A stretch of 58,409 nucleotides of DNA, from positions 1-58,409 of the forward strand of contig JAAYVG010000022.1 of assembly GCA_012517285.1 (NCBI GenBank), read 5' to 3'. The position numbers and the translations under genes were made by a program. The number at the start of each line of letters is the position of its first letter. The first letter of the stretch is position 1. This DNA is from Elusimicrobiota bacterium (GTDB lineage Bacteria > Elusimicrobiota > Elusimicrobia > Elusimicrobiales > UBA9959). Shown in pieces: positions 8,069 through 15,826 of the stretch. Under the pieces are notes generated by a model that worked only from the letters and a program-made list of their open reading frames with translations, was not told where the DNA came from and did not search any database.

Positions 8069-9175
8069 ATGAAAAAAAAGAGAAATAAAATAAGGATATA
8101 CAGCGGAATATTTTTTTTAATTATATTCAATAATAAGTTGTTTTCTAACTCTTCACTTGACATATTAAAAAATGATGTTAGTGCCGGTGTGCTTGGGATA
8201 TCAGGAGCGTATGCTGTAACAAATGCTGATATATTTTCAACAAACTATAATCCTGCTACACTTGGGTTGCTTGATAGGATGCAGATAGGTGGAAACTATT
8301 CTAATGGCTTTGAGGATGCAAAATACTCATACATAGCCTACGGCATGCCCCTGCCATTTAAAGCGATTTCAAATATATCAAACCCTTATATGGCTATATC
8401 CATATATGCAAGCAATTTAGGTGACTTTACATATAGACAATTATCATCAGATGGTATTGTATCAGAAAAATCTATGGATGCTGAGAAGGATACGGTTATA
8501 ACCCTTGCATATGGAGAAAAGGTTGATTCACAGACAGTATATATATCGCCATCAGTCAAATCAAAGTTTGAGAGCAGCATTGGCGTAGCTGTTAAGTTCA
8601 TAAACTCAAAGCTTCTTGATAAATACTCAGCTAATACAATAGCCCTTGACGCAGGATATTACGGAAGTTTTACAGATTTAGGACTTGATTTTGGAGCATC
8701 TATATCAAATATGCTTGGTAGCATAAAATACATCAGCGAAAAAGAGGATCTACCATCAACACTTCGAGTAGGATTATCTTATTCAAAACCTACCATAATG
8801 GATCAGAGGTTTAAGGTTGCAGCAGAGTTTAATAGATATATAAGTGATAAGGACAACTCACTTTCTGCAGGAATAGAATACACATTGGAGAATATGTTTA
8901 TATTCAGAAGCGGATACAGATTTCTTTCAGACAATAAAGGTTTTTCAGCCGGTGTCGGGCTTTTTGCAGGAGATTTTACCATAGATGTTGCCACAGTATT
9001 TTATGATGTTTATAAGTACAGCTCCGTTTCAATAAAATACTCATTTGGTAAATCATATCAGTCAGATAAAAATGAAAAAAAAGAGCTCAAAAAATTCATA
9101 AAAACAAAGGAAGAAGAAAAATCAAGGCCAGTTCCACCATCCAAAACAACAAAGGATCAGATAATTATATTTTAA
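8069..9175 (+). CDS. PorV/PorQ-like outer-membrane beta-barrel protein
   Basis: 368 residues from the ATG at 8069. The longer frame from 8021 would add 16 residues encoded by the intergenic repeat. A signal peptide is followed by GVLGISGAYAVTNADIFSTN and YNPATLGLL, the start typical of the PorV/PorQ (UPF0164-like) family: a conserved G-A-Y-A and an N-P-A-x-L. Many short amphipathic strands follow, ending near SIKYSFGKSY. Unlike the paralogue at 31570-32511, it then has a Lys/Glu-rich tail with PVPPSK. In type IX secretion PorV shuttles cargo across the outer membrane. Placement straight after a protease with a sorting-like C-terminal domain supports a related role, which is inferred. Confidence 0.75.
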   Translation: MKKKRNKIRIYSGIFFLIIFNNKLFSNSSLDILKNDVSAGVLGISGAYAVTNADIFSTNYNPATLGLLDRMQIGGNYSNGFEDAKYSYIAYGMPLPFKAISNISNPYMAISIYASNLGDFTYRQLSSDGIVSEKSMDAEKDTVITLAYGEKVDSQTVYISPSVKSKFESSIGVAVKFINSKLLDKYSANTIALDAGYYGSFTDLGLDFGASISNMLGSIKYISEKEDLPSTLRVGLSYSKPTIMDQRFKVAAEFNRYISDKDNSLSAGIEYTLENMFIFRSGYRFLSDNKGFSAGVGLFAGDFTIDVATVFYDVYKYSSVSIKYSFGKSYQSDKNEKKELKKFIKTKEEEKSRPVPPSKTTKDQIIIF

Positions 9176-9623
9176 TCATCGAGATGTAAACATCAGGATG
9201 AAAAACAGATTTAATCAAGATGTAAACGGATTCATCAGGATGGAGACGGATTAAATACACTGATGTAAACAGATAAATTAGTTATTTAGTTATCTCGTTA
9301 TCTGGTTGTTTAGTTATTTGGGAAGAAGGGGCAGGCCAGCATGGCGAAGCCGCTTTGGCGTAGGCAGGGTCAGAAGACAGAAATCAGAAAACAGAGGTCA
9401 GAAAAATAAGGAATTTCCTTAAATTCTGTCCTCTGTTCGCTATTTCGATGAGATTTGTCATTTTCTTCTTAATCTCAATCTTAATCTCAACCTGTACTGA
9501 CATTGTCCTAAATTTTCATCGTTAGAGTTTTTTCGGCTAAACCAACTATCAACTCTTTGCTATCCACATATACCCAGATAAAACCTTAAAATTAATTTTA
9601 TAATTCCCTCAATTGAAACATCA
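9176..9623. other. Repeat-filled intergenic region
   Basis: No gene seen in about 450 bases. It holds degenerate GATGTAAACGGATT/CATCAGGAT units (9181-9272, related to 41943-41998), a GTTATTTAGTTGT-type block (9278-9330), a GC-rich palindrome (9330-9368), a CAGA/TCTG palindromic composite (9371-9436) and a short TTAATCTCAATC tandem run (9465-9494). It separates the plus-strand barrel gene from the convergent polysaccharide gene. Confidence 0.6.
9330..9436. repeat. Composite repeat: GC-rich REP-like palindrome plus CAGA/TCTG arms
   Basis: 9330-9368 is a GC-rich palindrome around GGCGAAGCCGCTTTGGCG, related to copies at 15605, 21148, 43738, 54689 and 58321. 9371-9436 has a left arm of CAGAAGACAGA-like units, a dyad core AAGGAATTTCCTT, and a right arm of TCTGTCCTCTG units. 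The arms are complementary, so one strand can form a long imperfect hairpin. Confidence 0.65.
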
Positions 9624-10898
9624 CTATTTTTTGATTCTTACAAACCTTAAAAACTTATTGACATCTGATTTGATCTCTGATATTGTATCGTTAATAGTTA
9701 AAAACACCTTCATCTTTTCTATCTTACTGTATGACTCAGTATTATGTTCTTTTATGTTGTTAAAAAATTCTTTTATAAACACTACAAACAGTAGCATAAA
9801 GAATACTGTAAATGTGGATACAATAACTATATTTTTTCTTTTGGGTTTAAACTTTTTCTCAGGTATTTCAGGCCTATCTATAATCTGTATAACTGTGGCA
9901 TCCCTTGACTCATCAAGTCTTGCTGCCTCATATTGTTTTAATAATATTTCATAAAGCGACTCATTGTATGTAAACTCCCTCATCTTTCTTATGTACTCAA
10001 TTCCATATGATGAAACCTTATTTGTAGAAAGTAGACTATCATCGTCTGATGGCAACTTTGACTGAAGCTTTGCTAACTGCTCTTTTAAGGCTTGGATCTC
10101 ATCAACAAGATTTTTATAATCAGGGCTTTCTCTGGTAGCATAGCTCTGAAGAACCTTCAGCTCTACCTCCTTGCTTGATATCCTTGCCCTTATCAGTGCA
10201 GCCTCTTCTATCGCTGATTTTGCTTCATCATCAACCTTTATTATTCCAGTTTTTTGTTGAAATTTTTTAAAATCTTCCTCGCTTAGTATAAGATTTTCCT
10301 TTGCAGCTTTGAGCTGCTCCTCATAAAAAAGTCTTCGCTGGGCTGCCTCTGTGATAGCAAGGTTGTTGTTGAGATTTTTTAAGCCATCTATCAAAGAGCC
10401 AACTATTTTGCATGATAGAATTGGGTCTTTATCAAGATAGCCTATTGTTAAAATCCCTGATTTTTTGTTTGACTCTATTATTATGCTATCACTCACTTTT
10501 TTTCTCAATGATTCTCTATCATCAGTCTTAAGCTTATAAACTTTAAAAAGGTCATTCTTATCTATTACGTAATCAATGACATAATTTGACTTTAGAAAAT
10601 CAGAATACATCTCCCCATTGTCCTTAACAGAAGGAATGGATGAACCAGCCATGCCTGCGAAACCTGCTAACTGACCTAAAAGCTGCTGTGACATAGATGT
10701 CTGATTCTGAGGTGGAAGAATTTTTGCCGTTGACTTATATATCTTTGGAAGGAGAAGTGATATCACTGCTGAAAGGAAAAAAGCGTATAATGTTGTTTTT
10801 ATTATAAAGTTTTTGTTCTTTACAATCGGATATATGAGATCAAGGAGATCAATCTCATCACTCTCATCTATATCCATTTTATTCTTTGTATCATCCAT
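9624..10898 (-). CDS. Wzz/GumC-type polysaccharide chain-length protein
   Basis: 424 residues. A cytoplasmic N-terminus precedes a first membrane segment (about 33-52), then PKIYKSTAKILPP, typical of Wzz-domain periplasmic starts. A long helical, coiled-coil-rich periplasmic region (about 185-330) leads to IIDRPEIPEKKFKPKR, the Pro-rich motif before the second membrane segment (about 362-385). There is no C-terminal tyrosine-kinase domain, so this is a stand-alone co-polymerase. Such proteins set O-antigen, capsule or exopolysaccharide length at the inner membrane. It follows the Wza-like gene by 10 bases on the same strand, so the two are probably co-transcribed. Confidence 0.85.
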   Translation of the reverse strand: MDDTKNKMDIDESDEIDLLDLIYPIVKNKNFIIKTTLYAFFLSAVISLLLPKIYKSTAKILPPQNQTSMSQQLLGQLAGFAGMAGSSIPSVKDNGEMYSDFLKSNYVIDYVIDKNDLFKVYKLKTDDRESLRKKVSDSIIIESNKKSGILTIGYLDKDPILSCKIVGSLIDGLKNLNNNLAITEAAQRRLFYEEQLKAAKENLILSEEDFKKFQQKTGIIKVDDEAKSAIEEAALIRARISSKEVELKVLQSYATRESPDYKNLVDEIQALKEQLAKLQSKLPSDDDSLLSTNKVSSYGIEYIRKMREFTYNESLYEILLKQYEAARLDESRDATVIQIIDRPEIPEKKFKPKRKNIVIVSTFTVFFMLLFVVFIKEFFNNIKEHNTESYSKIEKMKVFLTINDTISEIKSDVNKFLRFVRIKK

Positions 10899-10908
10899 AA
10901 TTAAATTA

Positions 10909-13026
10909 TTAAAACACCTTTATGACCACACCTGCCGATATAGCTAAGTTGGTTATTATCTGAGTTATATCACGTATCTCTCTGAGCCATGCTATTGTCT
11001 CAAACTTTTCAGGAACAACTATTGTATCACCAGGCTCAACCTTTGTTGAACTAAAGAGCCCGCTCTTTGCCTTAGCAGCACTTCCATCATACCTTAATAT
11101 AAAGGTTCGTCCCTTATCAGCATAGTATGAATATCCTCCGGCCATATCAATATAACTCTTATATGACTTTGATTTATAGACATAGCTTCCTGAAGCCATA
11201 ACAGAGCCAGATACATTCACTACATCAGACTTCTGAGGTATTATGATCTCATCCCCTTCCTGAAGCTCTATATTATATGTTGAATCCTTTAAATTATCAA
11301 GGTTTTCAAACTTTATATAAATTCTGCCAGTTGCCTTAGCATTTCTTATCTGGGCAAGAAATCTTTTTTTCTGTTCATAGACATACTGCTGTGACTGAAC
11401 ATCTTCGATTGAAAGCGACGAGGATGCAGCAGCAGCTGAACCAGATAGCAGCTCCTTCTCAAGCCTGTCAGCTGTCTCATTTATGACTTTCTGCTGATCT
11501 GCTTTAACCGACTGCCTTGTAAAAATTATACCCCTCGGATAAGCATTCTTTGTAAACCCTTGAGCCCTCTTAAGAACAGAGTAAAGTCTTTCTCCCTTTT
11601 CTATGGGATAAGCACCAGGGCTATTAATCTCTCCAGAGAGATAAACAAGCTTTGGATAATACCACTCAGGTATGCTTTTTATAACTATGCTGTCATAATC
11701 CTTTAAAATTAGATTATCCTTTTCATTTCCAGCAATAGCATTCTTAACATTAACCTCCAACCTCTCAGTCTCAACACCCTTATCCGTTTTATTGAATCTT
11801 GTTATCTCAGCGACGCCAGAGGCATTTATTAAAAGCCCACCGGCAAACTTTATGACATCGCTAATCCTTGTCTCTCCTTGCTTTATTCCAATCTTGCCGG
11901 GATAAACAACCGCCCCATATATATTTACAGATGTATCAAAGTCAACTATGGACTTAAGCATTATCAGATCGCCATCAGCAAGCTCTATATTTTTTGAAAA
12001 ATCCTTTTCTATGTCGGAGATATCAAGCTCTAAGTAATCCCTGTATCTGTTATCAAATATACGTTTTATCGATACCTTTTTATTATATGCAGTGTTTAAA
12101 AATCCACCAGCCATTTTTATTAGATCAATCAACCTTTCATTTTCTTTTAACTCATATATACCAGGGTTTTTTACACCCTCTCCTATGGCTGCAACCCTGC
12201 CAATGGGAGGAACATATATGACATCATCGTTTACAAGCTTTAGATCAGAACTTTTATCTCCATTTATCAAAAAGTTGTATAAATCCATAACTGATATGGT
12301 CTTTCCTGAGCGTTTTAATTCTATATTTCTCATAGTTCCTGTTTTAGCAGGACCACCAGCACCAAACAGTGCAGATATCATTGTTGATATACCGGGAAGA
12401 GTATAAGCACCTGGATGCTTTACATTGCCAACGACATATACCCTTATGGATCTTATATTGCCTAATGAAACATTTATATTAAAATCGCTGTAATATCTTG
12501 AAATCTCACGCCTTAAAAAATCATTAAGATTCTGGAACTCAACACCAGTAACATTTATCATACCAATCTTTGGAAGATAAATTGAACCATCCCTTTCAAC
12601 ACTTACTACCCAGCGGGCATTCATCCGCCCCCATATATTTATGATCAACTCATCGCCCGGTCCAACCATATAATCAGGTGTTACAGAAATCTTTTGATCA
12701 GGAACAAAGGATGATGGTGATTTATAAAAGAAATCGTAACCAAACTGTTTCAGACCGCTGTTTAAAAATGTTTCAAAATATGATGTTTTAGTTCCTTTCA
12801 ATTTATTACTTAGCTCCAAATATTCCGATTCATCGCTGAACTTGTATGAAAGATCTTCCACATCAGGTTTTGCTGTATTATTAGTATCAGAAGAATCAGA
12901 AGGATTCACAGATACCTCAGATGAGTTTAAAAGCTGTGAAGCTGATTGATTGTTTAATAATGATGGGCTGCTCTCAGAAAACAAAAAATTAGCTGAGAGA
13001 ATTAAAAAATAAAATAGTTTTATCAT
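10909..13026 (-). CDS. Wza-type polysaccharide export protein with multiple SLBB domains
   Basis: 705 residues from the ATG at 13026, chosen because it opens directly with a signal peptide (MIKLFYFLILSANFLFS) and leaves 25 bases after the upstream gene; an ATG at 13080 would overlap that gene. The N-terminal third contains the Poly_export motif VGPGDELIINIWG. It is followed by repeated SLBB domains (NVKHPGAYTLPG, GVKNPGIYELKENE, INSPGAYPIEKGE, VMASGSYVYKS). Each shows G-x-Y and a following hydrophobic A-G-G stretch. A hydrophobic C-terminus fits an outer-membrane pore segment. The family forms the channel for capsule or exopolysaccharide, working with Wzz. Longer than E. coli Wza because of extra SLBB copies. 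Confidence 0.85.
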   Translation of the reverse strand: MIKLFYFLILSANFLFSESSPSLLNNQSASQLLNSSEVSVNPSDSSDTNNTAKPDVEDLSYKFSDESEYLELSNKLKGTKTSYFETFLNSGLKQFGYDFFYKSPSSFVPDQKISVTPDYMVGPGDELIINIWGRMNARWVVSVERDGSIYLPKIGMINVTGVEFQNLNDFLRREISRYYSDFNINVSLGNIRSIRVYVVGNVKHPGAYTLPGISTMISALFGAGGPAKTGTMRNIELKRSGKTISVMDLYNFLINGDKSSDLKLVNDDVIYVPPIGRVAAIGEGVKNPGIYELKENERLIDLIKMAGGFLNTAYNKKVSIKRIFDNRYRDYLELDISDIEKDFSKNIELADGDLIMLKSIVDFDTSVNIYGAVVYPGKIGIKQGETRISDVIKFAGGLLINASGVAEITRFNKTDKGVETERLEVNVKNAIAGNEKDNLILKDYDSIVIKSIPEWYYPKLVYLSGEINSPGAYPIEKGERLYSVLKRAQGFTKNAYPRGIIFTRQSVKADQQKVINETADRLEKELLSGSAAAASSSLSIEDVQSQQYVYEQKKRFLAQIRNAKATGRIYIKFENLDNLKDSTYNIELQEGDEIIIPQKSDVVNVSGSVMASGSYVYKSKSYKSYIDMAGGYSYYADKGRTFILRYDGSAAKAKSGLFSSTKVEPGDTIVVPEKFETIAWLREIRDITQIITNLAISAGVVIKVF

Positions 13027-13051
13027 ATCAATTATTATACCAAAATAAAAA

Positions 13052-14323
13052 TCAGAATATAAATTTTGTCTCAAGACCAAGGACTGTGGTTGTATTGTTC
13101 TCTGGAACTATACGGTATAAGGTAGGCAGTGGATTCGTGTCCTTGTTATTATTTCTTTCAATTCTTAAATATGGTATTATAAAACAATTCCTTATCTTTT
13201 TCTGATACTCTGTTTCAATATAATATTTTTCAAGCGAATATTTAGAGTTGGCTTTTTCTGATACAGGCTGCTTCATATAACCTATTTTGTATTTTATTGC
13301 ACTACTGCCAAATATATGCCTATGACTGAAGTATATATCGTTCAAATCCTTTCCATATGGATAACCCAGAGAAAACCCTTTATATGTATATCCCTCATAC
13401 CAATATATATGATGTATATAAAAATAATAATTGATGTTCGTGAACTCAATATTATATGTATCAGATGATTTGATTATTTCCACACCTGCCTGTCGTGATC
13501 TTTTAAGTATGAATGGAAACTTCCATTCTCCACTGTCCTCCTTTTGCCATGGAGCAACAAGATCCGTTCCTATATCCTGATAATATATCTTTAATTCATC
13601 AAGCGAATTAAAATATTTTTCTAAATTGAGTGTTATGTCATAGCCACCATATCCATCGCCATCATACTTTGAATACGGTACATTGTCTTCACCACCCAAA
13701 AGAAGTTTGGGATACTCCCACAGCTTGTAGTTTGGTCTTCCATCACCTCCATACTCAGATACCCTTGTAAATCCTATGTTCAATATATCAACGGGCTTAT
13801 AATCTGCTCTTAAAATAATCACCTCAGGATTAGAAACGTCCTTCCTATCCTCGTTTAGCCAGAGATTTGTTAATTCAAACCTCCAGCTCCCCCATAGTTT
13901 AAGCGATTTTTTATTAAAGATATCAATCATAAGAAGTGGTGGATAATTATTAGAGAGGATTATACTGTTTTTAGATGGCCCTATTGTTTTTGTCATTTTA
14001 CCAAATGATATAGAAAAAATGTTGCTCTCGTAATTCACATATAATTTATTAAGCTCTAATTTAGATATATCAGGGTTAAGGTTTTCTTTCAACTCATAGT
14101 TAATTGATAAATTTTTACCATTATTTATATAACCACTTTGATATGAGTATATGTTCATACCCTTTTTAAGATTTATTCCCTCAGCATTTGGAATTAAAAC
14201 ATTGTCATACGATGAGTAAAAAGACTTGATATCAAAAGAATCAATAATCTTTGATTCAGAAAAACACTGTGTAACCAAGGTTACACTCATAATAGCAGTC
14301 AAAATTTTCGCTGTTGAAGTCAT
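13052..14323 (-). CDS. Wzi-like capsule assembly outer-membrane protein
   Basis: 423 residues with a signal peptide (1-22). KMTKTIGPSKNSIILSNNYPPLLM (about 108-131) matches the pattern of the Wzi family. Alternating aromatic strands follow, with YGGDGRPNYKLWEYPKLLLGGED, and the protein ends in LGLETKFIF with a terminal Phe, as in an outer-membrane barrel. Wzi-type proteins anchor or organise capsular polysaccharide at the cell surface. It is the first gene of a minus-strand set with the Wza- and Wzz-like genes. It is divergent from the WecA-like gene with 77 bases between them. Identity to Wzi rests on pattern only. Confidence 0.65.
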   Translation of the reverse strand: MTSTAKILTAIMSVTLVTQCFSESKIIDSFDIKSFYSSYDNVLIPNAEGINLKKGMNIYSYQSGYINNGKNLSINYELKENLNPDISKLELNKLYVNYESNIFSISFGKMTKTIGPSKNSIILSNNYPPLLMIDIFNKKSLKLWGSWRFELTNLWLNEDRKDVSNPEVIILRADYKPVDILNIGFTRVSEYGGDGRPNYKLWEYPKLLLGGEDNVPYSKYDGDGYGGYDITLNLEKYFNSLDELKIYYQDIGTDLVAPWQKEDSGEWKFPFILKRSRQAGVEIIKSSDTYNIEFTNINYYFYIHHIYWYEGYTYKGFSLGYPYGKDLNDIYFSHRHIFGSSAIKYKIGYMKQPVSEKANSKYSLEKYYIETEYQKKIRNCFIIPYLRIERNNNKDTNPLPTLYRIVPENNTTTVLGLETKFIF

Positions 14324-14400
14324 ATCTTTTTAAAATTAAAGTATATAATAAATTAAATTTGTTTTAAAATGAATTTTAAAAATTATAAAATATATAAAGG

Positions 14401-15408
14401 ATGAAATATATAAATTTAGTTGTATTTTTTGCGTTTATAAGCGTATTGATAAATATAGTCGTAATTTATTTATGCAAAGAATCAGACATTGGTATTGACG
14501 ACTTTAAGGGAGATAACCATAAAATACACCACAGAAGGATATCAAGGCTTGGAGGCCTGAGTATCTTTATTCCCTATATCATTTATTTCCTTTGTTTTAA
14601 TAATAAGTTTTACAGCCTCTACATGCTTTTGGGATCATTGATATTTATAACTGGATTCTACGGTGATCTGACCAAAGAATTAAAACCAAGGCTAAGGCTG
14701 ATAATAATATTTTTCTTGTTTTTAATTCTTTTAATCTTCAGAGAAAAACTCATAATAAATGATATAGGCTTTGGTTTTGACTTCCCTCTCGCATTTGCTA
14801 TACCATTTACAGCATTTGCATTTACTGGTATAGTGAATGCTATAAACATATCCGATGGTATAAACGGTCTTGCAAGCGGCATCGCTATAATATTTAGCTT
14901 TTTTATGTTTTTAACAGCAAGGGAGCTAAAATATGTTGAGATGAGTTATTTATCACTTGCCCTTGTGGGAACAATAACAGGTTTTTTTATAATAAACTTT
15001 TTCTGGAAGGGAATATTTTTAGGTGATGGCGGAGCATACTTTATAGGCTATCTATTAGGAACGATATCAGCATTTGTTTACAATTTTAACAGCACAGCAG
15101 TTTCTCCATGGTTTTTTGTTGTTCTTTTAGCCTATCCGATAACTGATACACTATTTTCAATGTACAGAAGATTTTACAGAGGAGACCATGTATTTGGTTC
15201 TGACAGATTTCATCTGCACACGCTGTTGTACAAAAGATGCTTCAGAGATAACTCTAAGGCTGCGGTCTTTTTAATCATTGTCATATTTGTTTTTTCATAT
15301 GCAGGATACTCATTTAAAAGCAATACCCCCATACTTATCTCTATTTATACAGTTTTTTTTATAATCTATGTTATCGGATATAAAAGATTACTGCCAAGGA
15401 TGAATTGA
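14401..15408 (+). CDS. Polyprenyl-phosphate N-acetylhexosamine-1-phosphate transferase (WecA/MraY family)
   Basis: 335 residues, polytopic, about 10-11 membrane segments. NHKIHHRRISRLGGLSIFI (about 39-57) is the early cytoplasmic motif. NISDGINGLASG (about 149-160) and FLGDGGAYFIGYLLG (about 205-219) carry the catalytic Asp residues. RFHLHTLL near 270 is the HxH carbohydrate-recognition motif of the WecA/TagO branch, which argues against MraY. The family transfers a sugar 1-phosphate to undecaprenyl phosphate to start glycan synthesis at the inner membrane. Divergent neighbours Wzi, Wza and Wzz point to capsule or exopolysaccharide. The RBS is weak: AAAGG abuts the start. Confidence 0.88.
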   Translation: MKYINLVVFFAFISVLINIVVIYLCKESDIGIDDFKGDNHKIHHRRISRLGGLSIFIPYIIYFLCFNNKFYSLYMLLGSLIFITGFYGDLTKELKPRLRLIIIFFLFLILLIFREKLIINDIGFGFDFPLAFAIPFTAFAFTGIVNAINISDGINGLASGIAIIFSFFMFLTARELKYVEMSYLSLALVGTITGFFIINFFWKGIFLGDGGAYFIGYLLGTISAFVYNFNSTAVSPWFFVVLLAYPITDTLFSMYRRFYRGDHVFGSDRFHLHTLLYKRCFRDNSKAAVFLIIVIFVFSYAGYSFKSNTPILISIYTVFFIIYVIGYKRLLPRMN

Positions 15409-15826
15409 ACTGAATATCCACAAAATAAGAAACCTTGATTGCCACAGGCTTTTTAAGATTAAATCAACATTTTGCTAGTAACCTGATTTTGTCCCCGATT
15501 TTATACATTACCATTCAAAACCAAAAGTAACCGCGTAGGTTACTTTTGGTTATTCTTCCTAAACAACCAGATAACTAAGTAACCAGACAACCAGCTTTTC
15601 TGACCCTGCCTGCGCCGAAGTGGCTTCGGCAGGCAAGTTCTGTCCTCTGACTTCTGTCTTCTCTTTTCTAACCACTGACCACTGTATTAGTGAATAGTGG
15701 GTAGTGGACAGTTGTCAGCAGGAAACACTTTATCCACTGTATTAGTGATCAGTGGATAGTAAAAGGAAACACCTTCTTTGCTGACCATTGCTCACTGATC
15801 ACTGTATGGGTTTTACTGACCACTGT
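15409..15826. other. Repeat-filled intergenic region between convergent genes
   Basis: No gene seen in about 420 bases. It contains a perfect hairpin (15519-15551), a GTTATTTAGTTGT-type block in reverse (15552-15596), a GC-rich palindrome (15605-15635), TCTG-type units (15636-15665) and a run of degenerate CACTGATCACTGACCACTG units (about 15665-15840). The last family continues into the end of the pyruvate oxidoreductase gene. Confidence 0.6.
15519..15551. terminator. Perfect 14-bp hairpin, possible bidirectional terminator
   Basis: AACCAAAAGTAACC (15519-15532), loop GCGTA, GGTTACTTTTGGTT (15538-15551). The same stem occurs at 31425-31457 in the opposite orientation and a variant at 48661-48695. 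It lies between convergent genes. No clean U-tract follows, so terminator function is inferred; it may equally be a REP-type repeat. Confidence 0.5.
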
